Assembly (NCBI RefSeq): GCF_020382885.2
Contig: NC_058498.1
Coordinates: forward strand, 18,195,001-18,259,000
Direction: 5' to 3'
DNA from: Scatophagus argus
Taxonomy: Eukaryota > Chordata > Actinopteri > Scatophagidae
Length of the DNA: 64,000 nt
This document shows, piece by piece, positions 1 to 10,756 of the stretch. The position numbers and the translations under genes were made by a program. A model generated the notes under the pieces. It was not told the DNA's origin. It did no database searches and saw only the letters and a list, made by a program, of their open reading frames with translations. Numbering within the stretch: position 1 is the stretch's first letter; every line of letters begins with the position of its first letter.

Positions 1-1207
1 TGTTTTTGCATAACATACAGTATAGAGGTGAAATCAATGTTGGTTAGGTTCGACTTTTTGACTTACTGACTCTCTTGTTTCTGCTGACCATAATTCATGA
101 CAAGAAAGGACAGAACTTGTACTTTATTAACATTCTCAATATATGCTAAAGCCTTCAGTCACTGTCCAAAAAAAGAAATCCCTTTGAGCATTTTCTAAGT
201 AAATGACATTTAAAAACATCCCAACTCTCTCTGTTCTTCAACTGTGTACAGTTAAACGCCTTTTTTGTTTCATTCTTAACTTAGCTGGCCTCTTTTTTAT
301 CTAATTATTGTCTAATCTATACTCTTACCTGAAGTTATCTGACTAGCAACCTCCATAGATCTCATTTAACAGTCTTACAGCACACATAAACATTATGCAA
401 ATTAAATGGTTATGACCTGTCTACTAATATACAGTAAACTGAGCTAAAACTATTCAGTCGTTTTGTCATTTTGTTAATTTATGTGAGACAGAAGTTGAAA
501 TCTGCTTCATGTTTGGTAACAGAATGATTTCAGGGTTACACCTTTTAGAAACGTGTCCTTAAGTTCTTCTGCTTGGATGATTCTAAAAGTACGAGTTGTT
601 ATTGTTATTTGTCGATCTAGGAAGAGAAGGCAAAACTCTTTGTCTGTATTGTAAAATTATATGGACTTAACAAAGGTTTTATTACGGCAACAGTATTTTT
701 GGTGTCTTAGGCCACGTGGGCTGGGCATTTGTACATGCATGACACAATAATTAACCTAACAAACGAAGTATAATGAATTTAGGCGTTAGCTGGAGCGATC
801 ACATGGCCTTTGGTAGTCTGTAACAAGAGCAGGTGAGCAAGGTGAAGGAAAGCGTGTCCACAGCCGTCCTCGGCCTTTTCAGTTGTAATTAATGGGAAAA
901 ACTTTTCGAAACGATCTACGCTATGTCTGACTCAAAAATCACCACAGTCACAGGCTGTGAAACCAGCACTTATCGGGTTTTACAGGAGCGGTAGACATGT
1001 TTCAGAAGGTCAAGTGTTTCAGCGTCGAGTGCTGAGGCAGCGGACGTCTGCTCACAGAGAAAAGGTTGGCTGTTTCTCTCACTGGCAGGGTCAAGAAGCG
1101 AGTAAGAGCTACTTTCCCAGGTACATGCAGCTTTGGCCTGAAAGATTGCGAGTAAAATCTGGAGAAAGAAGCGGGCAACAGTGGAAACAGTGGTTCTCTT
1201 TATAAAT

Positions 1208-1210
<3 letters not shown>

Positions 1211-1239
<29 letters not shown>
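1211..1239. repeat. (CA)n microsatellite
   Basis: Uninterrupted CA dinucleotide tract of about 14 units. It accounts for the poly-Thr/His and Cys/Val frames across this position. Confidence 0.95.
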
Positions 1240-1244
<5 letters not shown>

Positions 1245-1401
1245 GCCGCACATGTAAAAAAACAGACATTACTACTGCAGCATTTGACCTTAGCAGCTCT
1301 AATGGAGCTAAAGTGAGGGAACAAGGCCGGTATTATCCAGCCAAGCACCTCTGTCTATTTAGGAGTGTGTCTGTTTTTGTATCATCAGTGTTCAAACAGG
1401 T

Positions 1402-1404
<3 letters not shown>

Positions 1405-1436
<32 letters not shown>
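1405..1436. repeat. (TG)n microsatellite
   Basis: Uninterrupted TG tract of 16 units, in the opposite orientation to the CA tract about 170 bp upstream. The two could pair as an imperfect inverted repeat. Confidence 0.95.
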
Positions 1437-1438
<2 letters not shown>

Positions 1439-2182
1439 GATGTGCTGATGAGCTGTGTGAGTGATTATGTGGGTAATGAAAGGCATCATGGCAGTGTGTT
1501 ACTGCACGGTAATGACATTACATTACATTAGTGCTCTGGTCTCTATCAAAGGGAAGCAGGTAGAAACAGAAATGAAGACTTGCACAGTAGTGGCAAAGAG
1601 AGCGAGAGAGACTGAAGAGTCTTCATTAAAAGGACATCAAATGCCAAAAAAAGTAAAAGTCTGAGTCAGCCCTTATCCATTTTATTTTGTACCCGCAAAT
1701 TATGTTTAACTTTCATGTGACTGTGTTGTGCTTTGTTGCACTTCTCAGTATCCATTCAGTGGCTGCTTAGCTGGGAGCCAAAGTGGTTGAGAACCACTGC
1801 ATTTATCTTTGGATACAAAAGCAAGGACCTCTTTACCGAACACTTTAGCAAGACAATGAATGCATATTTACTCCAGTGTAGCTGCTTACTAAATTGCAGA
1901 AGACTGCGGATGTACTCAGCATGTAAACCTATTTAACTGTCGCACTGCTTTGCTGGAAGAAGTATACATAGTCACACAACTGTCACTGGATAAATAACAT
2001 GGTGTGTGTGTATACATTTTTCAGCTTTAATATTGTTTAGATAAACACTAGCCCATGCTATCTGATGTACTCAGCACTCTGTCCGTTGCTTGGAATAATG
2101 AGCAAATAAGCTGTTAATGACTCTGAAGACATCACCAGAGGTTGACTGTTATCCCAGTCTGACTGTGTCCTGTCCTCGTCAG

Positions 2183-2863
2183 GTGAAGGCCACGCTGCTC
2201 TGACAAATGCTTCAAAAAGTGGTGGCGAAGAGGCAACTACTGAGTCCGCTTCTATTCTTCACAACATCAGCCATGCTTCACCTTCACCGAATGGCCCTGA
2301 TACAAACACAAGTTCAAGAGTCACCAGCGGTTTGAGCAGCAACACATCTACACAAATGGAACCAAAGGAAGACAGTGGTAACTATGCAACTTAAACCTGT
2401 GTTATTCACTGATCTGATGTTGCCCTTATTGTTCTGTCTCTTTGAGGTTTGCCAGAAAGGAAGTTTTGTCACACATCAGAAGGATTTAGTAGGGGGTCCA
2501 GCAGCAGGTGGCTCAGAGTTTAGGAGCTATATTTAACAAAGTCCTTATCTCTGTTTTCCACAGCCAGAAGTGGGCCACAGGGTTATACTACTGGAGGTTT
2601 ACACAACACAGGCAGACACTTAGAGCTCAGTCTAGTTTAAAAAGGTGGTGTAGGATAAAAAGGAAAATCTGAAAATAAAGAAAGGATGACTGACTTGATT
2701 AAATGAGGTGCAGTTTGTCGGTAGATCAGTGGTAAAGAACACGGAGAAAAGTTAGGTCAGAAGAGATTTAGATGGTGTTGAGCAGAGGAGAGAAGTGATT
2801 AAATGCTGTGTGACTTTTCACAAGGGGGTGAGAAAGGTAGGAGTGAAACACACCCCCAGCTCC

Positions 2864-2904
<41 letters not shown>

Positions 2905-5900
2905 CACTCTTTCTCTCTCACAAACACACACTGGTGCTGGTTCACACATTAGACTCATAACATATGCGCTGGCTCGGCATATTGTTAGGCACTATTTAGT
3001 TTATTTTGTTCAAAAAACGTCACATTGGAATAATGTTTGCATGTACACAACTTTAATGATGATAACTTTGTCTAACCATGCAGACAATTTTGTTTTCGTT
3101 GTGTCAAGGGTTTTGAGATGTTTGACTTTGAGCTTTTTGCTGCTATCCAATACAGCTGAGGTGACCTGATTTATGTGTGTGGTGCTCACAGAATTCAGAA
3201 TTCACCATAGGAGCGCTTTGAACTAACACTAATGCCATCATGCTGCGTTACATACTCACAATGACAGTGCTGATGCTCAGCAGGCATAATGTTTGCCACG
3301 CTCCTCTTAGTTCAGTGGGTTAGCATGCTATCATTTGCTAATTAGCACCAAGTACAGTTGAGGCCGATATGTCAATTTCATAGATATTAAAGTATAAATC
3401 ATAGTTTTACGTCCATCTAAATTTTTTTCAGTCTGGATGAATGTCAACTGACCATGTTTAACATCCATGCTGCTAGAATTGCTAAAAACCACCAATTAAC
3501 ATGTGTTTCCAGAGGGAATTTCCCTTTTAGCAATAATCCGCAGAGCACAAAGTCAACCGTTTTCATGACTATTTCTTGAGTTGAAAGTGAAAACACTGCT
3601 GCTGCTGTATTTTTAACTGTAATTTTAGAATGGTCTGAGCACTACAATTCCCTTTACATCTATTGCATCACATTGGAGGTAGACATATCTTAAAACTTGC
3701 ACAAATAAAGCTAAAATTAATACTTCTATGACAGTGCGTCTTTCTCTTTCTGTAGGTGCCAACGTCACCTCTCCCACAGAGGCTGTCGGTCCTGAAAAGA
3801 ACCAAACAGATCAGTCGACATCACGGCCTCCTAGTCCTCCTTCTGAGAGTCAAGCCCCAATCTCTGACACCCCCCTTGCCTCTACCACTACCAGCCCCAC
3901 TCCCACAGCTCACAGTGCCCCTGGAGACAACACATCGACCCCCATGCCACCCACAAACACGTCGAATCAAGCATTTTCAAACCAGACTTCTGCCTCAACA
4001 CCCGAACCACCAAAGACGGAAACCACCACTAATACCACCGTCGCCCAGTTCACTTCAACAACCACCACCGACTCCTCTCAGGGGCCCCCCGGTTCTGAGT
4101 CGTCAACGCTCACGTCTCCACAAAGCGCTTCACAGCCCGATGGACGCCCTGAGAACTCCAGTGTAACCCACCAAAAGCCTACCGAGTCACCATCAAGCAA
4201 TTCCTCCACCCAGGCCAAAGCCCACGCTGACACCCCCTCCCAGCTCAACGTTGGTGGTGACAGTAAGCGCTTAATATCTTCTGTGTTGTTATTTGGTCTG
4301 AGTCGTTCACTGCCTGGATATTGACAGAGCCATAAGAAAACTCGCTTGTCAACAAAGGCGACACTGTTCTTTGTTTTCCAACACAAGCCAGTTCTGGCAT
4401 CTACACACACAGACAAAAACACACACCACACGTCCCTCCGTCTACATCTTGTACGAGAACTGTCACCACCAAGCACTCCACAATCATGGCTCTGTTTGGG
4501 ACAGGGACAGAGGCAGTCATGGGACTCGAGCCCTCAAGAATGCTCTGTTTAACTTCTTTTTCTGTCTCTCTTGCCCTCTGCCTGTCTGCTAAATATATGT
4601 TTCTCTATTTATAATCTTTTTAATCACCTTCAGATGACTTCTACCAGGATCACAAAAGAAGAAAAACCTAATTATCTCTTCTCAGTCGACCAGCCGGCTT
4701 GAATACAGTTAAGATATAAAATTCTGTCTGCTTCTCTCGCCCTGTGTGGTTTTATTAGGCCGTGCTTGGCACCTCGCCTCTTTCCATTAGCCAGAGGAAC
4801 AGGGAGCATTCGTTGCTCTGTGGTTACTGTTACTTTCAACCAAGAGGATATGAAAAAAAAACCCGCTACGTTTACAAAATATCTTTCCATAGCAACATCC
4901 ATATACAGAAAGACACTGCTAAAAAGGCAGACACAAACTCCTCCGGCTCAGAAATATACAAACACAGAGAGACATCAACATAGAAATGTCAAGAGTCCGA
5001 GATTAAAACAAACTCTTAGAGAAAACTACAACATGGTGTACTGTAGGAGTGAGCAACATAAGCATTCGGATTATGATTTTAAAAGCAAATCTTAGAATTG
5101 TGCCTCACAAATAAAATGTACTTGTTCAGCAAGGAGCTCGAGTACATGCAGGCTTAACATCACCATCCCTTGTTTGACATTTCTGTCCGGAGCTACCGGA
5201 TGAACACTCAGCATGCTGCTGTTGGGTCTATGTTTAACTTCAGTCACAGCTTTGAATGACCTTAACTGAAAACATATTTACTGGCGCTTTGTCAGCTTCT
5301 TTTCTCGAGTTTCAGTCTCCTGTGTTTTTTCTCCTCCAGCGACGACTGCCCACGAGTCTCCGACATTAGACCCCCTCCTGGCTGGCCTTGTGTCAGCCTT
5401 TATCATCACTGCTGTCATCATCACTCTGCTCCTCTTCCTCAAACTGCGCCGAAGAGACAACCGACCAGAGTTTCGCAGGCTGCAGGACTTGCCTATGGTG
5501 AGGAAGAACACTTTGGTTTCACTTTCACTGCACAGTTTCTGCTATGAACCAGTATACAACCCTGACTCCTACAGAGTTTGGACGCCGGGTAAAACGTAAA
5601 TAATACAGAATGAGATAACTTGCTAATCCTGTCTGACATATACTCAATCAGTAACAATCAGTAAAGACAATATGTTTAATGTGTTATCTCAGCTTCAGTG
5701 ATTTTTGTAAGTGCATGCTTATTCTGAATTTGATGCCAGCAACACGTTTCAAACAAGTTGGGACAAGGAGCAGCAAAAGACTGCTCAAAAAAAAAAAAAA
5801 TCAGTTTTTTTAGACCGTTCCACAGGTAAACAGGTTCATTGGTAACAGGTGACTGGACCATGACCAAGTATATTACTACATGGCCTTGGGAACACTTCAT

Positions 5901-6643
5901 AAAACTGTTGTCGCTAAAAACAGTTCGTCAACAAGTGTATTTTGTTTTTATTTTGGCTACGTATTGCACAGTCCCAACACTTTTGGAATCACAGTTGTAT
6001 ATTATATTTTTATAATATTCAGTCTCCTGAATAAAACCAGATCTACAGGACAGGACTGCGGGGTTTCCAACGTGGGGCTTTTCCTCCTTTTCAAAGATAA
6101 AACAATTGAAATGTATTGTGTTTACTGAAGAATGCATAAATGAGATATAACACTGTTGTTAAAGAGCTTTAGAGGTGCAGGTAGGCTGATTTTGTTATCT
6201 CTGACCAGAGCCGGGCTATTTATGCTTTACTTCGCTCACTGGCTGCTGACTGTAGCTTCATGTTCGACAGACAGGCACAAGAACAATAATATTACCATCT
6301 AACAGAGTAAGATGATGAAGGAGTGAGAGTATTTCCTACATTTCTGAACTATTCCAGTGTTAACTTGGCTATCACAGACTCACCAGCCATGGAGATTTTT
6401 CACAAAATCGATCACAAATTACTTAACCATCGATTACAATGTATGAACCTTTATAAACAGTGACTTTTCAGAAAGTGGTACCACAAAACCCATAGTATCG
6501 TCTAATAGCTGAGCCCCGTGACTATGTAGACTGTGAACACAGGTTAACATAGGTAAATTAGCTCTGCATAATGCATGTTATTCCATTTGTCTCCGTAGGA
6601 TGACATGATGGAGGACACACCTTTGTCCATGTACAGCTACTGA
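2183..6643 (+). CDS. Mucin-like single-pass membrane protein, 5'-partial
   Basis: Not recognised by family. Four coding exons join in phase: 2183-2377 (enters in phase 1), 3756-4262, 5340-5497 and 6599-6643, with acceptors TCAG, TGTAG, TCCAG and CGTAG and GT donors. They encode about 301 C-terminal residues. The first two exons are a Ser/Thr/Pro-rich ectodomain with many N-glycosylation sequons (NVTS, NQTD, NTSN, NQTS, NTTV, NSSV), as in sialomucins. The third exon carries a membrane helix (LLAGLVSAFIITAVIITLLL) followed by a basic stop-transfer KLRRR. The short cytoplasmic tail continues in the last exon and ends LSMYSY. The overall plan is type I membrane mucin. The start and signal peptide are missing. 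It could be a fish-specific or fast-evolving member of a CD164/PARM1/endomucin-like class, but no name can be assigned. The gene structure is well supported; the function is inferred only from composition. Confidence 0.82.
2866..2901. repeat. (CA)n microsatellite in mucin-like gene intron
   Basis: CA tract of about 18 units inside the intron between the first two visible exons of the mucin-like gene. Confidence 0.95.
3180..3366. repeat. Dispersed teleost repeat fragment (copy A)
   Basis: Contains phrases typical of a common interspersed fish repeat, such as TTAGCATGCTA, TTTGCTAATTAGCACC and AAGTACAGTTGAGGC. Related phrases recur near 26.95-27.27 kb, 54.75-54.87 kb and 56.25-56.40 kb in this window. 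The class of the element cannot be fixed from the sequence alone. Confidence 0.5.
5655..5999. mobile_element. Internally deleted Tc1/mariner-like element
   Basis: The left part has GAATTTGATGCCAGCAACAC and CAAACAAGTTGGGAC. The right end has GTCCCAACACTTTTGGAATC followed by ACAGTTGTA. These resemble the long terminal inverted repeats of an abundant Tc1-like family of fish. Between them, a short stretch near 5870-5940 looks like the start of the transposase region (a GGAACACTTC phrase and a CAGTTCGTC phrase). Most of the coding part is gone, so this is a non-autonomous relic within the last intron of the mucin-like gene. The family assignment is from memory of the consensus. Confidence 0.65.
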
Positions 6644-7204
6644 CAGATGCACAACAGATTTTTGGCACCCGGAAAACTCTCCTCGAATCCAGGCTCATGC
6701 TGCAGCGGCTGTTGAACCTGTGCCCTCTTCTTTAAGCTGCACCGAACTGAAGTGCTTCTGGGTAGGTGGGAAGCTGCAATGGACAATGAAGATATCACCC
6801 ACGTTGGGATCTTTCTGGCTATTTTTGGTGTCTGTAATTCTAAATTAGGCCAATGCCCCTGTTTAACACAGTATTCGTAATATTTTTCAGCCCATGTTTT
6901 GGGGCACAGGAGTTCCATTATATATTTTGATTTCTGTAAAGTTGAAAAGGGTAGGTGGGAGGTAAAATTATCAGTTGTATCCCCCATTTGGATGGTTCAC
7001 ACCTGGACACAGATTCAGCCTGTCCTGCCAGGGACTTGGGGGCACGGGTCTAATTTCCACAGAAAGGCCAGAGAATAGAAACAAACATAACAAATGGCCG
7101 GATTATAGTGTTAAAGAGGTTGCACTTTACTTTGTAAGGGGTGATTTTTTTTTCTTTTATACGAGAAAAATTAGTTTTGTGTGCAAACGTAAGTGCAGGC
7201 ATAC

Positions 7205-7238
<34 letters not shown>

Positions 7239-8020
7239 TAAATGTGAGTCTGTTAAAGGTGCATGTATGTTGTTTGAAGGTGTGGTGGGGGATTTTGAAG
7301 TGTTTTCACTTTTGTTGTTTCTGTGTTGAAGGTTCTGCTGCCTTTTGGCCTTATTTTGGTATGTGCAGTATGTGTTTTTGTTTCTTTCCTGGGGTCTTGA
7401 GTTCAGGAGAGAGTGCCTTACACAGTATAGAAACAGCTCTTATTGTTTACTGTATTTATATTCAGATTGACTAACTCGCAGATTTACCAGTCATTCCCGG
7501 CACTTTGTGTGCTTCCCATTTAAAACACAGATTTGGGGCCAGGTAGCTGCTCCAACTTGCCTGTGTTTAAAGACTAGCCTTGAGCGGGTTCACCATGAGG
7601 CACTCATTCATTCATACAGTGACAGTTGGAGACTGAAATTGGCCAGTGGCCTTCCCACACAATGTTAGCATTGTCCTGTGTGTTGTAAATACTACTGATG
7701 ATTGCATCATGCAAAGACAACTTTGTGAAACTTCTCATCTCAGTTGGTAATTTTGCATGCGAAAAACTTATTGAAAATGTTACATGGACTGACCTGACTG
7801 CACCTTGTTTTCCCAGAAGGAAAGTTCACAAATATTGCATTGATTTTACTGTGGATGAGCCGTGCTTCGTATTTTCTCTGCAAATATGCAGAGAAATGCG
7901 AGTGGAAGTGAGACACTTACAACAGAACACCCACTTCTACAGAAATAGATTGGAGCTAATACTTGTGTTCACAATTTAATCTTTGTACCAGATATAAAGA
8001 CAGGCAACAAATAAAGCAAA
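6644..8020 (+). other. Probable 3' UTR of the mucin-like gene
   Basis: No coding frame is recognisable. The region directly follows the TGA at 6641-6643. The first clear AATAAA (CAACAAATAAAGC) is at about 8010, and a second lies near 8546. A TG microsatellite sits at 7209-7235. The extent of the UTR is inferred from the polyadenylation signal only. Confidence 0.4.
7209..7235. repeat. (TG)n microsatellite
   Basis: TG tract of about 13 units in the presumed 3' UTR of the mucin-like gene. Confidence 0.92.
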
Positions 8021-10756
8021 ATAACAAATATCTTTATAAGGCTGATAGTGGAGGGATGACCACAGACATTCCTTCATTTACTCAAACCTTGTTTTTCATT
8101 TTTCCTTGCATCCATCACCTGTACATCCAGTTCTAAATTATACACTTGACACATTCGATATTGGTGTTAAAAATTTTTGCCTATTCTACATGCATAATGA
8201 GGCTTCTGCTGCCAGATGTGAATCAGCGTTTTTTTTTTTTGATTAAACGTATTTTGAAACCATCCTCTGCATGATCTCTTACTCCCACTTCAGATCTCTG
8301 TTATTCACAGATGTTGTTGACACTGACAACACTGATCTACAGAAGCAAACACAGAAAGTCAAAATCCTCCTTTTCAACTTTTACACAGCCTTTTATTGTT
8401 GGAGACACAAATATTTCGCCAACAAACAATGAATGAAACAGTGCACAGCTTTACTGCAGTGCCACTGCACAATACTTAGCAAATGCAATAAAACTGCAGT
8501 AGAAGGGTCTGATTCATCAGCCATTATCTTACCACAGTAACAAATAAATGAGCCTTTTCTTCATTAAATGTCCCTTCAGCTAGTGTTAACAGCTATACAA
8601 GGAGAGCGTGTTTTTTAAATAGTTGTGCTCTACCCTGTGCCATAAGGGTCTTTTATCACTCAGTATTTACTAGTGAGACAATCTGACTTTAGATGGGCTG
8701 CATAGTGTCTGTGGTCACTTTGTCCACCCATTCCTCTAAATCCACACCCCACTGAACACCTAACTGGTCTGTTAGCTCGCCCTTGACTCTACACTCTGGC
8801 CTGGGATCCACAATAGGGGGTGTCTGGATGCTGATATATTTAACAGTTTGACACCAAGCCTGGCACAGGCCGACTCATGTCAGACATGACGATATACAGG
8901 CACCCTTAACTGAACTGAGAGTATAGAAAGACATTGCAGTGGAAGTTTGAGGGGTGTTGGCAGTGCCTTGTTCATGTTAATGGATTTTTGATTCTTCTTG
9001 CTGGACACTTAGGCTGCATTACCAGGAATGAAAACCTCATCCCTCATCAGATTCTTCCTGGACTGAAGAGTGCATTTTATCAGGAAGGAAAACCCATTAA
9101 ACATCCATTACTCTGCTACACTGAAGAGTGTAGCTTACAAACAGCGCAAGATCACCAGAACCTAAAGCTTTAAAAAGGTACTGTGAATATGAAACATCAT
9201 TGTGCATCGAGAGATCAAAGCGCAGTTTTGTGAAGGTAAAGTTAAATTAGTTTTATATAACAGCTTAATTAATTCAAAACTATAGGTAAGTTAATACAAG
9301 CAGAATGTGTGCAAAAGCATTGTAAACACTGTTGTAATGGGAAGAAATGAAAAACCTGCAGACTGCAACTACACCGAACCTCAACAATCTGTAATCATAA
9401 CAAACATGGACATAATTATTTTTAAATATTCTGCCTGAAACCAAACCTTATGGGTTCAGCAGGCCAATCAGAGCGCTTCAGTCTTTTAAGTCTGGCAGGA
9501 ATAATAATTTATCATCAGTCACTCGCAGCAGGGGTGTGGCAAGACTGGAAGCACTACATTCATGAGCAGTTAGTGATTACAAAATGTTGTGGTCAAAGTT
9601 TCAATAAGTGAAGCCTACAGTGGGAAATCAAAGCTGGTTACAAAATTCTACTTTGCAGTCACAAAGTCATATTATTGGCCATCATGACAACAGCTGTCTG
9701 AATGAGAAGCTCTCACAAAAGAATCTCGGCTTCTTAAGCTGCTGCAAGTCTCCTCCGTTTGTTCCCTGCATCCTACCCAGGCTGTGCATGTGGAGGCAGT
9801 TACTGCAGATTATTTAGAAGACAATTTGCAGCTATCACAGTTCTCAATAGTTTGCACAGTAGTTAAAGTACTAAGCCTCGAGCTGATATCACAAACTAGA
9901 GCGAGGAGAAACAATGCTTTGATGAAGAGCGTTCCACACGAAGACAGATCAGAATGCAAAAGTGAAAGTATTGAATCTTGAATCCTTCGGTGGTTTGTTA
10001 CAGCACACCGATTTCACAAGGCGTTGGTTGTGTCACATGGGATCATTAGACAAACAATTTAACATGAATTTGAAAACAAAGCAGTGAGTGAGTAGACATA
10101 CAGGGTATACATGATCTGTTCTCAGTCCATCACTTCTGGTATTCTTACAAAGAACTGTAAAAATAGCATTTGAGAATTTCCCACATTAGTCACATCCCCC
10201 AAAAGTATGAACTATGTATCAGAGATCACATCCAAACAGTTCTGTTAACAGTGCGTCCCAAACTTTTTCACTCAAACTGACACCAATCAGAACACGAACC
10301 CACATTTGGTATGCGTTTGTCCCAGGATCCCTCACCAGATAAGAATTTTGCTTTTAGGTGTTTTATTCCAGAATGTGATATGAAACCAGTGAACAAAATA
10401 ATCATGAATTCTGCTAATGTGTTACTTATGGATGGAATGTGGTAAAAATAAAACATTCCCAGTTTTGCTGTGAACCCCACTTTGAAAATGGTACAGTTTA
10501 CAATTTGTCAGTGACTAAGTGTGTGCTTCTGTTGCCATCCTCTGTTTCCTTTCCTCTTCCCTTGGGACCACAAAAGAAACAAGCCATATGCTGTTTGTGT
10601 TTTCCTGTCTATTTCTATCCTGTTTTTTCAAATAGGACTGTAAATCTAACACGTACTGATCAAATGAATTTCAAACTGATAATACATCTTATTAGAGTAG
10701 CTGTTGTTGATTCCTTCTTCCCAAGTAAAATTGCAAAACATTAGCTTAAAAAAAGG
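8021..10756. other. Noncoding interval between convergent 3' ends
   Basis: No exon or RNA gene seen. It separates the plus-strand mucin-like gene from the minus-strand coiled-coil gene, so it contains the two converging 3' ends. A minus-strand AATAAA (TTTATT on the plus strand) near 10360 could end the coiled-coil transcript. The open frames here have no recognisable domains. Confidence 0.5.

Larger units (their letters stand above)
1..2182. other. Noncoding flank (intron or intergenic)
   Basis: AT-rich sequence with no exon I can support. It holds two dinucleotide tracts, at 1211-1239 and 1405-1436. The open frames here are driven by those tracts and show no family resemblance. If the mucin-like gene that begins at 2183 has its signal-peptide exon nearby it should end in phase 1 before a GT. 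I looked for an ATG plus a hydrophobic stretch with such a donor and did not find a convincing one, so the 5' end of that gene is probably outside the window. Confidence 0.6.

Noticed and set aside
3641..3652. ACTACAATTCCC, a ZNF143-like half site, in the mucin-like gene intron
   Set aside because: Lacks the following CA-AATGC part and is far from any start site. A chance match is likely.
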